Assembly: GCA_947632485.1 (NCBI GenBank)
Contig: CANRPJ010000018.1
Coordinates: 1-56,333 of the forward strand
Source of the DNA: an uncultured Muribaculaceae bacterium
GTDB taxonomy: Bacteria; Bacteroidota; Bacteroidia; Bacteroidales; Muribaculaceae
Length of the DNA stretch: 56,333 nt
Direction: 5' to 3'
In this document: positions 36,650 through 45,145 of the stretch, piece after piece
How the letters are laid out: the number at the start of each line of letters is the position of its first letter
Position numbering within the stretch: position 1 is the stretch's first letter
Notes under the pieces: model-generated
The model's input: the letters and a program-made list of their open reading frames with translations, nothing else
What the model was told of the DNA's origin: nothing
Database searches by the model: none
Translations under genes and position numbers: made by a program

Positions 36650-38848
36650 ATGGATTCTCCTCAGCCTTCTACCCCCGAAGAGAGGCGCCGCGAGGTGCTT
36701 GGCGAGTTGCGCTTTCTGCGCAATGCGCTTGGCCGTACGCTTGGCGATGACGGCTGCCGTATGCTCGCTGCCAGAGTGAGGGAGGCGCTTCCGGGTCTGA
36801 GGTCGCATCTGACCTCGCATGGTCTTGACAGGGCTATATATGTGCTTCGTACGGCTCGCTTGTTTGCCGAAAGCATTGATCCGGACCGCAATATCCTGCT
36901 TGCCCTTATTCTGGAGCCGTTTGTGGCAGATGGCGCCATGTCGGAAGAAGAGGTCAGCGAGCGTTGGGGCGAAGACGTGACCCGCCTGATCTGTAGCTTT
37001 GACAAGGTGATCCGCTACGGGCGCCTGAATTCAGCCGTAAACGCCGACAACTACCGCGGTCTGCTCCTCTCGCTGGCTGAAGATATCAGGGTCATCATAA
37101 TGATGATCGTGCGTAATCTGGTAGTGATGCGCATGATAAACCGCCATCCTGACCAGGCATGGGTGGTCTCGGTCGCTTTTGAGGCGAGCTGCCTCTACGC
37201 CCAGCTTGCGCACCGACTCGGTCTTTATTCGATTAAAGGAGAGCTTGAGGATCTGGCCTTGAAGTATACAAACCGCGACATCTATACCCAGATTTCCCAT
37301 AAGCTGAATGAGACCAAGCGTGCCCGTGAGGCTTACATCGCAGCCTTTATCGCTCCTGTGCGCGATAAGCTGCAGAAGGCGGGGCTGAAGTTTGAGATCA
37401 AGGGACGCACCAAATCGATTTCCTCCATCTGGGCTAAAATCAAGAAGCAGAAGGTAGATATGCAGCATATCTACGATCTTTTCGCTATCCGCGTAATAAT
37501 CGATACCCCCCGGGAGCGGGAGAAGAGCGACTGCTGGCTTGCCTATAGTATTGTGGCCGATATGTATACCGCTAATCCGGCCCGTATGAAAGACTGGATC
37601 TCGATTCCCAAGAGCAATGGCTATGAGAGCCTTCACGCCACCGTAATGGGGCCCGGGTCGAAATGGGTGGAGGTGCAGTTTCGCACCAAGCGCATGGACC
37701 TGGTGGCCGAGAAAGGCCTCGCTGCCCATTGGCGTTACAAGGGAGTGAAGGGCGATGAGACGGATCAGTGGATGAACAATATCCGCGACATTCTTGAGAC
37801 CGCCGAAGCCGGCCCTATGGAGCTGATGAAGAATATGCGCACCGATGCCTACGGGCAGGAGGTGTTCGCTTTCACTCCGAAAGGCGATCTGTTCAGGCTG
37901 CCGGCTGGTTCGATAGTACTCGATTTTGCCTTCCATATCCACTCCAATGTAGGCGCTCATTGTGTAGGAGCGGTAGTCAACGGCCGCCATGAGAAGATCA
38001 CCTATAAGGTGAAAAACGGCGATACTGTAGAGATTCTTACCTCGGCCACCCAGACGCCGAAGCAGGACTGGCTCAATATTGTGGTTACCTCAAAGGCCCG
38101 CAATAAGATCCGGCAGACCCTCAACGAGGAGAAGCTGAAGGCAGCCGATCTCGGTAAGGAGCTTCTTGAGAGGCGAGCCCGCAACCGTAAGCTCGATATC
38201 GACGAATCGCTCATGATGCGCCTCATAAAGAAGCGCGGCTATAAATATGCTAACGATTTCTTCGCGGATCTGGGTGAAGGTAAGGAAGATGTAAATAAAA
38301 TCCTGACCGCCTATGCCGAGATGGCCTCGCCCGACGAGGAGGTGGAGAGAGTGAGCGCTGGTGAGTTTAAGCTTACTGATCAGCAGCCTGAAAGGAGCTC
38401 CGAGGTGCTGGTGATAGGTGAGAAAAGCATCAAGGGCCTCAACTATAAATTTGCCAAATGTTGCCAGCCGGTTTATGGCGATGATGTGTTTGGCTTCATC
38501 AGTAGCGATGGCACGGTAAAGATCCATAAGACCGATTGTCCGAATGCCCGCAATATCCGTGAGCGTTATCCCTATCGCCTGATAGCTACGAGCTGGAGCG
38601 GCGAGGCCGGTGAGTTACTGCCGGTTAGCCTTAGGGTGGTAGGCACCGACGATATAGGTATCGTGACAAATATAACGTCGCTAATTTCGAAAGAACCGCG
38701 AATGACCCTGCGCAATATAAGCGTAGATTCTCACGACGGTATTTTCCAGGGGTATCTGGTGATAAATGTGGGGGAGGCGCGGCAGCTCAATAATCTCATA
38801 CGGAAAATCAAGACTATCAAAGGAGTGAAAGACGTGAGCCGTCTTTGA
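36650..38848 (+). CDS. RelA/SpoT-family (p)ppGpp synthetase with degenerate HD domain
   Basis: The 732-aa protein synthesises the alarmone (p)ppGpp. Its synthetase core is complete: GRTKSISSIWAKI, the RxKD-type motif RMKDW, IPKSNGYESLHATV, VEVQFRTKRMD and AEKGLAAHWRYK. TGS (FAFTPKGDLFRLPAG), a conserved Cys/His region (FAKCCQPVYGDDVFGF) and a C-terminal ACT domain follow. The N-terminal HD hydrolase is degenerate: the canonical LLHD is LILEP and the DRLHNMR region is VRNLVVMRM, so hydrolysis is unlikely. A second, hydrolase-competent SpoT is expected elsewhere in the genome. Confidence 0.93.
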   Translation: MDSPQPSTPEERRREVLGELRFLRNALGRTLGDDGCRMLAARVREALPGLRSHLTSHGLDRAIYVLRTARLFAESIDPDRNILLALILEPFVADGAMSEEEVSERWGEDVTRLICSFDKVIRYGRLNSAVNADNYRGLLLSLAEDIRVIIMMIVRNLVVMRMINRHPDQAWVVSVAFEASCLYAQLAHRLGLYSIKGELEDLALKYTNRDIYTQISHKLNETKRAREAYIAAFIAPVRDKLQKAGLKFEIKGRTKSISSIWAKIKKQKVDMQHIYDLFAIRVIIDTPREREKSDCWLAYSIVADMYTANPARMKDWISIPKSNGYESLHATVMGPGSKWVEVQFRTKRMDLVAEKGLAAHWRYKGVKGDETDQWMNNIRDILETAEAGPMELMKNMRTDAYGQEVFAFTPKGDLFRLPAGSIVLDFAFHIHSNVGAHCVGAVVNGRHEKITYKVKNGDTVEILTSATQTPKQDWLNIVVTSKARNKIRQTLNEEKLKAADLGKELLERRARNRKLDIDESLMMRLIKKRGYKYANDFFADLGEGKEDVNKILTAYAEMASPDEEVERVSAGEFKLTDQQPERSSEVLVIGEKSIKGLNYKFAKCCQPVYGDDVFGFISSDGTVKIHKTDCPNARNIRERYPYRLIATSWSGEAGELLPVSLRVVGTDDIGIVTNITSLISKEPRMTLRNISVDSHDGIFQGYLVINVGEARQLNNLIRKIKTIKGVKDVSRL

Positions 38849-38873
38849 CTTCAATAAATAAAAATCGCTATCA

Positions 38874-39590
38874 ATGAAAAAATTACCAGTTATCGCTCTT
38901 CTATCAATGTTGCTGTTGGCGGCATGTGGGGGTGAGAAACGCACTGCTGCAGCCGAAGCTCATGATGCATGGCTGCTCAGCCTTAACGACAGTATCGACG
39001 CTCTGCGGCAGCAGGCAGAGGAGGCAAATCTGGAAATATCCCGGCTTCATGATGAGGTCGACAGCATCCTGCCGGAGTTCGAGCGTGTGGATAATCCCCG
39101 CTATGTAGAGGGATTCACCATCTATAAGGGCTGGGCCGGAAAATATCCGCTTACGGCTACCGGAGTGGTAGCGCGCGTCACGGAGAGTGGGGAGATGGAG
39201 CTTGTGGCCGCTCTAAAAGGCGGTCGCTTCAAGGCGTTGGCTGTAGAAGCCGGTGAAGATCGCGCCCAGACCGCCGATGTGCCCTTTGATCAGGCTCTGA
39301 ACTATAGGGCCGGAAATCTGAATACGGTGGCGTTTACCGGAGGTAAGGCCGACACTGTGGCTATGACAGTTGCCAACAATAGGGGAGCTGATGTAACGGT
39401 GACTTTCCTCGATGGCGGAAAAGTAGCCGCGCATAAGCTGACCGGTGCGGAAAAGGAGATGATAGCCGCCACCTGGCGCCTTACTGACACGTACCGTAGG
39501 GCAAGGCTCCTTGAGCGCGAGCTTCCGCTTATCCAGCAGAAAATAATGATATATGAGCGCAAGGCAACTCCGCGCGATTCCTTGCATTAA
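38874..39590 (+). CDS. Hypothetical lipoprotein
   Basis: The 238-aa protein has a clear lipobox (LLLAACGGEK, Cys at residue 18). A short coiled coil (about residues 38-65) precedes a beta-rich domain and a C-terminal helix (YRRARLLERELPLIQQKIM). I do not recognise a family. It starts 25 nt after the RelA/SpoT gene and 43 nt before the DUF4301 gene, so may be read from the same transcript, but nothing links it to alarmone metabolism. Confidence 0.8.
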   Translation: MKKLPVIALLSMLLLAACGGEKRTAAAEAHDAWLLSLNDSIDALRQQAEEANLEISRLHDEVDSILPEFERVDNPRYVEGFTIYKGWAGKYPLTATGVVARVTESGEMELVAALKGGRFKALAVEAGEDRAQTADVPFDQALNYRAGNLNTVAFTGGKADTVAMTVANNRGADVTVTFLDGGKVAAHKLTGAEKEMIAATWRLTDTYRRARLLERELPLIQQKIMIYERKATPRDSLH

Positions 39591-39633
39591 GACGCAGATG
39601 CCTGAAATTTAACAATTGCTATATTTCCTGACC

Positions 39634-41184
39634 ATGACTCTATCCAAAGAAGACCGCGAAGCGCTTGCAAACCGCGGCAAGACTGAAGAACAGCTCGAGC
39701 GCGAGCTCAAGATGCTTTCGGAAGGTTTCCCCATGCTGAAGGTGGAAGCTCCGGCTACCCCCGGCCATGGCATCTCTCTGCTTACCCCTACCATCGAGGC
39801 CTCGAGCATGTCGATCTGGGAGCAGTTTCTCTCTGCAGGTGGTAAGGTGGTGAAATTCGTGCCGGCAAGTGGAGCTGCCTCCCGAATGTTCAAAAATCTT
39901 TTTGCCTTCCTTAACGGCGAGTCGAGCAAGCCTAACGATGATTTCATGCGTCTCTTCTTCGACCGAATTGAAGACTTCGCCTTTTTCCGCTGGCTCAATA
40001 TGGTGTGCATTGAGAATTATGGAAAAAGCGTAGATACGCTGAAGAAGGAGAATCGCTATAAAGATATAGTGGAATCGCTGCTCACAAAGACCGGTATGAA
40101 CTATGGAGCCCTCCCGAAGGCGCTTCTGCAGTTTCACAAGACATTCGGCTTCACGCGCACTCCTGTCGAGGAGCATCTTCTTGAAGGAGCTGCTACTGCA
40201 GCAGGGCGCGACGGCAAAGTGAGAGTTCACTTCACGGTGAGCGATGACCACATGCCACTTGCCAAAATGAAGGTCGAGGAATGCTCGGGATTTCTGAGCC
40301 ATGAGTGCGGAAAGGAATTTGAGGTAACCTTCAGCACACAGAAGCCTTCTACCGATACGGTGGCAGCGCTTCCCGATGGCACGCCTTACAGGGAGAAAGG
40401 CGAACTGTTTTTCCGTCCTGGCGGCCACGGAGCATTGATCGAGAATCTCAACGAGATAGATGCCGATGTGATTTTCGTGAAGAATATCGACAATATCGTG
40501 CCTGATTCCAGGCGTGATTCCACGATTAGATATAAGAAGGTGCTCGGAGGTATTCTTGTCGGCGTCCGCCAGACGATCGATAAGTATTGCCGCCGCTTGC
40601 AGGATCAGGACGTAGCTACTTCAGAGCTCGACGAAATGCTTAAGTTCCTGCGCACGGTGCTCTGTGTGACCCACGACAATGCCGACTCCATGACTCCTGA
40701 GGAGAAGAAAGCATATCTGTTCGGTAAATTCAATCGTCCCGTAAGAGTCTGCGGTATGGTGCGCAATGAGGGCGAGCCTGGCGGAGGCCCCTACCTCGCC
40801 TATAATCCCGACGGCACCGTATCGCCCCAGATCCTCGAATCGGTGCAGCTCGATACGGAGAAACCCGAGGTGAAGGATATGATGGCCAAAGCCACTCACT
40901 TCAACCCGGTAGATCTAGTATGCAGTATCCGCGACTATAAGGGCCGCAAGTTCGATCTCAGGAAATATGTAGATCCCGCTACTGGCTTCATCTCCAGCAA
41001 GAGCCGCGAGGGCGTGGAGATTCTCGCCCTTGAGCTTCCGGGGCTATGGAACGGAGCGATGAGCGACTGGAATACCGTATTCATTGAGGTTCCTGCCGAT
41101 ACATTCAATCCCGTCAAGACCGTCAACGATCTTCTCCGCCCCGCCCATCAGCCGGAGAAGAAGCCCATTAAGGATGAGTCCTGA
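39634..41184 (+). CDS. DUF4301 family protein
   Basis: The 516-aa cytoplasmic protein carries the block KVVKFVPASGAASRMFKNL (about residues 76-94) and LFFRPGGHGALIENLNEIDADVIFVKNIDN. These resemble a nucleotidyltransferase or sugar-nucleotide pyrophosphorylase fold, with the GGHGAL and nucleotide-like loops. DUF4301 is common in Bacteroidetes and uncharacterised. I start at ATG 39634 (MTLSKEDREAL); six codons upstream are open but non-conserved-looking. Its last 17 nt overlap the convergent hydrolase gene. Confidence 0.85.
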   Translation: MTLSKEDREALANRGKTEEQLERELKMLSEGFPMLKVEAPATPGHGISLLTPTIEASSMSIWEQFLSAGGKVVKFVPASGAASRMFKNLFAFLNGESSKPNDDFMRLFFDRIEDFAFFRWLNMVCIENYGKSVDTLKKENRYKDIVESLLTKTGMNYGALPKALLQFHKTFGFTRTPVEEHLLEGAATAAGRDGKVRVHFTVSDDHMPLAKMKVEECSGFLSHECGKEFEVTFSTQKPSTDTVAALPDGTPYREKGELFFRPGGHGALIENLNEIDADVIFVKNIDNIVPDSRRDSTIRYKKVLGGILVGVRQTIDKYCRRLQDQDVATSELDEMLKFLRTVLCVTHDNADSMTPEEKKAYLFGKFNRPVRVCGMVRNEGEPGGGPYLAYNPDGTVSPQILESVQLDTEKPEVKDMMAKATHFNPVDLVCSIRDYKGRKFDLRKYVDPATGFISSKSREGVEILALELPGLWNGAMSDWNTVFIEVPADTFNPVKTVNDLLRPAHQPEKKPIKDES

Positions 41185-42220
41185 TAAACCGGAAAATCGT
41201 GTCGTAAGCGGCTTCGCGAGCCTCCGGTTCTGAGAGGATAAGATCGTGAAGACCATCTGTAATAGTGCTGACCTGCGGTGATTTGCCAAGCTTTTCGCCG
41301 CGGGTCTGTATCATTTTCGGGTCAAGCACGGCATCACCCTTCTGGAATATCGGCTCCCAGTTGCAACCGTCAACCTTACGGCTGCTGTGCATCACGAGCA
41401 CCGGAATCGTGATCCATTTAGCCTGCTTCATGAGCTTTTTCTGCGAAGTGCTTACGGCATTGATCCAGCCTGCGGTTACGGGAGGCGAGTAGATCATCTT
41501 CCAGTCGGTATTGTAGGTCCATTGGCCATGAAATTCCTTCAGCAGGCTGTAGGCATATCCGTCGCAATGCCCCTGCTTGATTTTTGTAGAGGGAGAAATC
41601 CTGCCCAGGAAGCCTACGACCGGTATCAGCAGATGGCGGTAGGTGGGACTGAAATTCCATTCGAGAAACGGGCTGTCGGTCACGAGCCGGTTCACCCCCA
41701 CGCGTGCTCCGCGGCATGAGGCGAAGTAGGCGGTAGTGAGACCTCCCGTGCTGTGACCTCCGAGAGTTATGTCGGTGCAGCCGTCGCGCCTCATCTGTGA
41801 GAGCGCCGAATCAATGTCGGCAAAATATTCCTTCATGTCGCGCACATTGAAAGGATACTGCCAGGGCTCCCAGCTCCGGCCGTAGCGTCTGAGGTCTACG
41901 GCATAGAAATGATAGCCGGAATCAACAAATCTATCTCCCATTTCAGCCTGAAAGAAATAGTCGTTGAAACCATGGATATAGAGGAAAGCTTTCCTTCCTC
42001 CTTTAGGTGAGCGCTTTCTGACAATGGTAGTACGGCAGGGCCCGTCGAATGCCTCTCCCTGGTCCACGTATCTGGCTTCGTAGCCCGGAAGAATGTCAGA
42101 GTGCCATGTAGTGTCGGTTGTGCGGGTTTTCGGCCCTTTGTAGTTTTCAGCGGTTTTCCATTCCTGAGCCCAAAGAAGTGTGGCTGTAGCGAGGAAAAGA
42201 AGCAAAGGTAGTCTCTTCAT
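41168..42220 (-). CDS. Alpha/beta hydrolase (exported)
   Basis: The 350-aa protein has a signal peptide (LPLLLFLATATLLWAQ) and an alpha/beta-hydrolase core. The nucleophile elbow is GGHSTGG, the oxyanion region AFLYIHGFNDY, and the terminal His is near ITDGLHDLILSEPE. The layout resembles monoacylglycerol lipase / serine aminopeptidase S33-type lipases. Substrate unknown. It converges on and overlaps the DUF4301 gene by 17 nt. Confidence 0.88.
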   Translation of the reverse strand: MKRLPLLLFLATATLLWAQEWKTAENYKGPKTRTTDTTWHSDILPGYEARYVDQGEAFDGPCRTTIVRKRSPKGGRKAFLYIHGFNDYFFQAEMGDRFVDSGYHFYAVDLRRYGRSWEPWQYPFNVRDMKEYFADIDSALSQMRRDGCTDITLGGHSTGGLTTAYFASCRGARVGVNRLVTDSPFLEWNFSPTYRHLLIPVVGFLGRISPSTKIKQGHCDGYAYSLLKEFHGQWTYNTDWKMIYSPPVTAGWINAVSTSQKKLMKQAKWITIPVLVMHSSRKVDGCNWEPIFQKGDAVLDPKMIQTRGEKLGKSPQVSTITDGLHDLILSEPEAREAAYDTIFRFIRTHP

Positions 42221-42264
42221 AAGTGGAATCTTTTGAGATTATAACAAATTTTAGGGCCATAGTA

Positions 42265-42295
42265 TTGCACGGAAAGGAAAAAGTGCGTAACTTTG
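42265..42295 (+). promoter_or_regulatory. tRNA-His promoter
   Basis: TTG at 42265-42267 and TAACTTTG at 42288-42295 with a 20-bp spacer form a textbook Bacteroidetes promoter. Transcription would begin near 42302, giving a 57-nt 5' leader removed from the tRNA. Confidence 0.85.
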
Positions 42296-42358
42296 CATCG
42301 CTTTCGAAGGGCAAGTCCACGCGAAGCCTTTAGGGATAAGTCTGATGGAAGCGACATG

Positions 42359-42432
42359 GTGAATGTAGCTCAGTTGGTTAGAGCGACGGATTGTGGTTCC
42401 GTAGGTCGTGGGTTCGAGACCCATCTTTCACC
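42359..42432 (+). tRNA. tRNA-His(GTG)
   Basis: The anticodon stem ACGGA/TCCGT encloses TTGTGGT, anticodon GTG. Acceptor strands GTGAATG and CTTTCAC pair with one T-T mismatch. The discriminator is C, and a G at 42358 can be the extra G(-1) diagnostic of tRNA-His. CCA is not encoded. It has its own promoter and terminator. Confidence 0.94.
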
Positions 42433-42440
42433 CTTGAAAG

Positions 42441-42472
42441 TCCTCGGGAATGGCCTTCCTGAGGATTTCTTG
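42441..42472 (+). terminator. tRNA-His terminator
   Basis: TCCTCGGGAA (42441-42450) pairs with TTCCTGAGGA (42456-42465) in a 10-bp stem with one G-U pair and a 5-nt loop, followed by TTTCTTG. Confidence 0.82.
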
Positions 42473-42603
42473 TGTTTAGCCCCTAAATTTAGTGCCATTT
42501 GAAAAATGAAGCAGTCCTGATTTTCTCATAGTGAGATATTTTGCTGATTCAGGCGTTATTATTTCCACATATAGAATTTGACTCTTTTTACCTTAAAACT
42601 TCT

Positions 42604-43038
42604 CTATAAGTCGCTCTTCCTCACCTCGAAACCGAATTCATGTGGAATTTTGTTGCGGAAGGCATAGAGCATGGCGAAAAAGAATACCATCACTCCAAGA
42701 CCACCGGCCACTGCCGCAAACTGATCGCCGCAAGCCAGATAAATCCCTGTCATTGTGGCTACCAGAGCTATGCATGGATAGACCGTAGCCCTCATTATCG
42801 CCTTATGGTGCATTCTTTCCGTGCCCGTTAGTTCTACTTTCTCACCCTTCCGGAACCGTTGCGGACGGGCTACGGGCAAGGTCACGCTCTTCGCTCCCGA
42901 TGCGCTGCATATCCGGGAAGCGGGGCAGGATCCGCAGTCGTCGCTGTGGTGAAGCGTCACGGTGATCGTACCTTTTGCGGTATCAACGCCCGTCACCGTG
43001 GCCTCGTGGGTTATATTCTCAATCGTCTCGGTCGTCAT
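42604..43038 (-). CDS. RseC/SoxR-reducing family membrane protein
   Basis: The 144-aa protein has an N-terminal Cys cluster (DDCGSCPASRICSASGAKS) and two membrane segments (about residues 82-102 and 106-126), as in RseC/RsxC-associated proteins. In related bacteria the gene usually precedes rnfB and the Rnf complex; here the next features on this strand are not rnf genes, so it appears isolated. It may help maintain the redox state of a membrane electron-transfer system. A -7 box overlapped by an inverted repeat lies upstream. Confidence 0.85.
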   Translation of the reverse strand: MTTETIENITHEATVTGVDTAKGTITVTLHHSDDCGSCPASRICSASGAKSVTLPVARPQRFRKGEKVELTGTERMHHKAIMRATVYPCIALVATMTGIYLACGDQFAAVAGGLGVMVFFFAMLYAFRNKIPHEFGFEVRKSDL

Positions 43039-43052
43039 CTGTACTCAGGTTA

Positions 43053-43068
43053 TGTTACAAAAGTAACA
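43053..43068 (-). promoter_or_regulatory. Inverted repeat over rseC-like -7 box
   Basis: TGTTAC (43053-43058) and GTAACA (43063-43068) form a perfect 6-bp inverted repeat with a 4-nt spacer. On the minus strand the -7-like TACTTTTG (43058-43065) lies within it, 19 nt upstream of the start. It could be an operator. Confidence 0.5.
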
Positions 43069-43070
43069 GA

Positions 43071-43101
43071 AAAAACCGGCGCCGCAAAACGGTCACCGGT
43101 T
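43071..43101 (-). terminator. Terminator after the second TlpA-like gene
   Basis: Read on the minus strand, AACCGG (43101-43096) pairs with CCGGTT (43079-43074), with an inner CCG/CGG pair, followed by TTTT. It closes the rho-ybaK-aroC-radical SAM-TlpA run and lies just upstream of the RseC-like promoter. Confidence 0.75.
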
Positions 43102-43122
43102 CTTTCAGCCTCGCGATATATC

Positions 43123-44190
43123 TTATTTCATCAGTTCTGCCAGCTTGGTATAGAAAGCGGGATCTTCACCTACCACATAGTCGGCCACCTTGCCTTCCTG
43201 ATTGATAATCACCTTCGTAGGATAGCCCTGCACGGCATATACCTCCGTGATTGCGCCCGGACCGCCGGGATTGTAGACCTGAACCCAAGGAAGCTGATAT
43301 TTCTCTACGGCTGCCCGCCACTGGGCATCGGTATCACCGCAGTCTACTCCGATAATCTCCAGCTTGGGAGCATACTTGGCGTAAGCCTCTTTCATCTCGG
43401 GAATGCCCTTGATACACCAGCGGCACCACGAGCCCCAGAAGTCGATGATCACCCATTTACCGCGGAAGTCGCTGAGCGATACATCTTTGCCGTCAAGATT
43501 CTTGAGGGTGAAGTTAGGTGCCATTCCGCTCCTGAGAGCCTCCTGCTGGCGAGCCTGCTCAAGGTTCCTTTTCACTGATTTGTAGTTGGCCTCGGCTATC
43601 GGCCAGAAAGCGCTCTCTTTCACGGCGGGGCCTACCTTCTCATAAGCAGCTACGAAGTCTTCTCCCTCCAGACCGGGCATCACGAATATCACTGCCGGAT
43701 TGTTGAGATTGGCGTTTACGAAATCGGAGCTCAGCTTCGTATAGCGCTTTCCGAACTCCGCCTGCTGTGCATCGGTCGGATTGGCTATAGCCTGATACTC
43801 AGCCACCATTGCAGCTTGCTGATTGTCGAGCTCGCTGATGCTTTCTACTATGGCATTACCTTTCTTGGTAGCCTGCAGCGGAGCCGTCTGAGCCACTTCG
43901 ATCTCGATATTATCGCCCGGAAGAGCGTAGACGCGGGAATAATTGTCAGGCACAAGTTCAAGGAAGAACTGAGAGGGTTCCGTTGTGGCGAAATCGAATA
44001 CTGCCACGCCATTTTTCACCTCGGCAGAGTCTTTCTCCCACTGAAAGCGCTGGCCGGAAGTGAGTTGAGCCACGGTTGCCTTCAGCATGCGTACCTTCTC
44101 CGGAGCACCGGCTTTGTAGGTGACCTTCACGGCCGCACCGGCGCTAACTACGCATACACCAGCCAATAGGATTGTTAGAATCTTTTTCAT
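43123..44190 (-). CDS. TlpA-like thiol-disulfide oxidoreductase (DUF4369 type)
   Basis: The 355-aa exported protein has a signal peptide (MKKILTILLAGVCVVSAGAA), a DUF4369-like N-terminal region, a helical linker and a C-terminal thioredoxin domain. Its active site CRWC lies in FWGSWCRWCIKGIPEMKEAY. The start is placed at 44190, where it gives the signal peptide; the frame is open 18 codons upstream. It is soluble or cleaved rather than lipidated, unlike the first TlpA-like protein. A -7 box lies 32 nt upstream. Confidence 0.92.
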   Translation of the reverse strand: MKKILTILLAGVCVVSAGAAVKVTYKAGAPEKVRMLKATVAQLTSGQRFQWEKDSAEVKNGVAVFDFATTEPSQFFLELVPDNYSRVYALPGDNIEIEVAQTAPLQATKKGNAIVESISELDNQQAAMVAEYQAIANPTDAQQAEFGKRYTKLSSDFVNANLNNPAVIFVMPGLEGEDFVAAYEKVGPAVKESAFWPIAEANYKSVKRNLEQARQQEALRSGMAPNFTLKNLDGKDVSLSDFRGKWVIIDFWGSWCRWCIKGIPEMKEAYAKYAPKLEIIGVDCGDTDAQWRAAVEKYQLPWVQVYNPGGPGAITEVYAVQGYPTKVIINQEGKVADYVVGEDPAFYTKLAELMK

Positions 44191-44221
44191 GGATTTTTCG
44201 TTTGGTATGTAAACTTTTGTG

Positions 44222-44229
44222 CAAAGATA
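44222..44229 (-). promoter_or_regulatory. -7 box for the second TlpA-like gene
   Basis: On the minus strand TATCTTTG, an exact TAnnTTTG, lies 32 nt before the start and directly beyond the stop of the radical SAM gene. It suggests independent expression in addition to read-through. Confidence 0.65.
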
Positions 44230-44230
44230 G

Positions 44231-45139
44231 CTAATTATTCTCAATAACGCTCCGGGAGGTCAGACGGTTCTGCACCAGCGTAGTAAACTGATAGTTCTTC
44301 AGGCCCCATCTTGGAGAGATCACCATTTCCGGCGGAGCCTGAGCCAGAAAGCGCTCTATCGCTATGCGGCGCGGCATCATCGCTACAATTCTGGCGCACA
44401 GGTCGGCGTAGCTTTCAGGGCTGAACTTCATGATTTCCAGCCTGCCTTCTCTCAGCTCCTGCTCCATGCGGGTGCCCTTAATTATCTGAAGCTGATGCAG
44501 CTTAAGGCTTTCGATAGGCAATCGGCAAGCTCTTTCAATCGTAAGAAGCATCATCTCCTCCGTTTCTCCGGGTAGTCCCATTATCAGGTGAAGCCCGCAG
44601 TGGAGTCCGGCATCGGCGCATCTCCTCACCGCTTCCTCGGTCTGTGCCCACGAGTGGCCGCGGTTCACCCTGGCGAGCGTTTCGTCGTGGCTCGATTCTG
44701 CGCCTAATTCAATCATCACAGGAATCTGAAAACCGGCAATTACTTCTACTGTCTCTTCCGGCAGGCAGTCAGGTCGGGTGCCAATTACAATGCCTACTAC
44801 GCCATCGCATTCCGCCGCCTCTTTCAGCCAGCCCTCGAGCCTGGCTCTGTCGGCAAGGTGAGTGGAGGTATAGGTCTGAAAATAGGCCATATATTTCATA
44901 GCCGGATATTTGCGTGCGAAGAAGAGTTTGCCTCTCTCTATCTGCTCTTTCACCGAGAGGCCGGGCTGGCAATAGGCCGGTGCAAAGGAGCGGTTGTTGC
45001 AGTAGGAGCAGCCGCCGCGCGAAATGGTGCCGTCGCGGTTGGGACAAGTTCCCGACACCGCGACGGATAGTTTCTGAACCTTCATGCCGGGAAATACCCT
45101 GCTGAGATATTCGGAATAGTCTGTGTAGTAGGGATTCAC
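44231..45139 (-). CDS. TIGR01212-like radical SAM protein (YhcC family)
   Basis: The 302-aa radical SAM protein has its cluster cysteines in GTCPNRDGTISRGGCSYCNN. Further blocks are GIVIGTRPDCLPEE, ELGAESSHDETLARVNRGH and GLHLIMGLPGETEEM, all typical of the YhcC/TIGR01212 group. Its reaction is not established. It lies 6 nt after aroC. It shows no link to shikimate metabolism beyond this placement. Confidence 0.93.
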   Translation of the reverse strand: MNPYYTDYSEYLSRVFPGMKVQKLSVAVSGTCPNRDGTISRGGCSYCNNRSFAPAYCQPGLSVKEQIERGKLFFARKYPAMKYMAYFQTYTSTHLADRARLEGWLKEAAECDGVVGIVIGTRPDCLPEETVEVIAGFQIPVMIELGAESSHDETLARVNRGHSWAQTEEAVRRCADAGLHCGLHLIMGLPGETEEMMLLTIERACRLPIESLKLHQLQIIKGTRMEQELREGRLEIMKFSPESYADLCARIVAMMPRRIAIERFLAQAPPEMVISPRWGLKNYQFTTLVQNRLTSRSVIENN

Positions 45140-45145
45140 GGCTTC

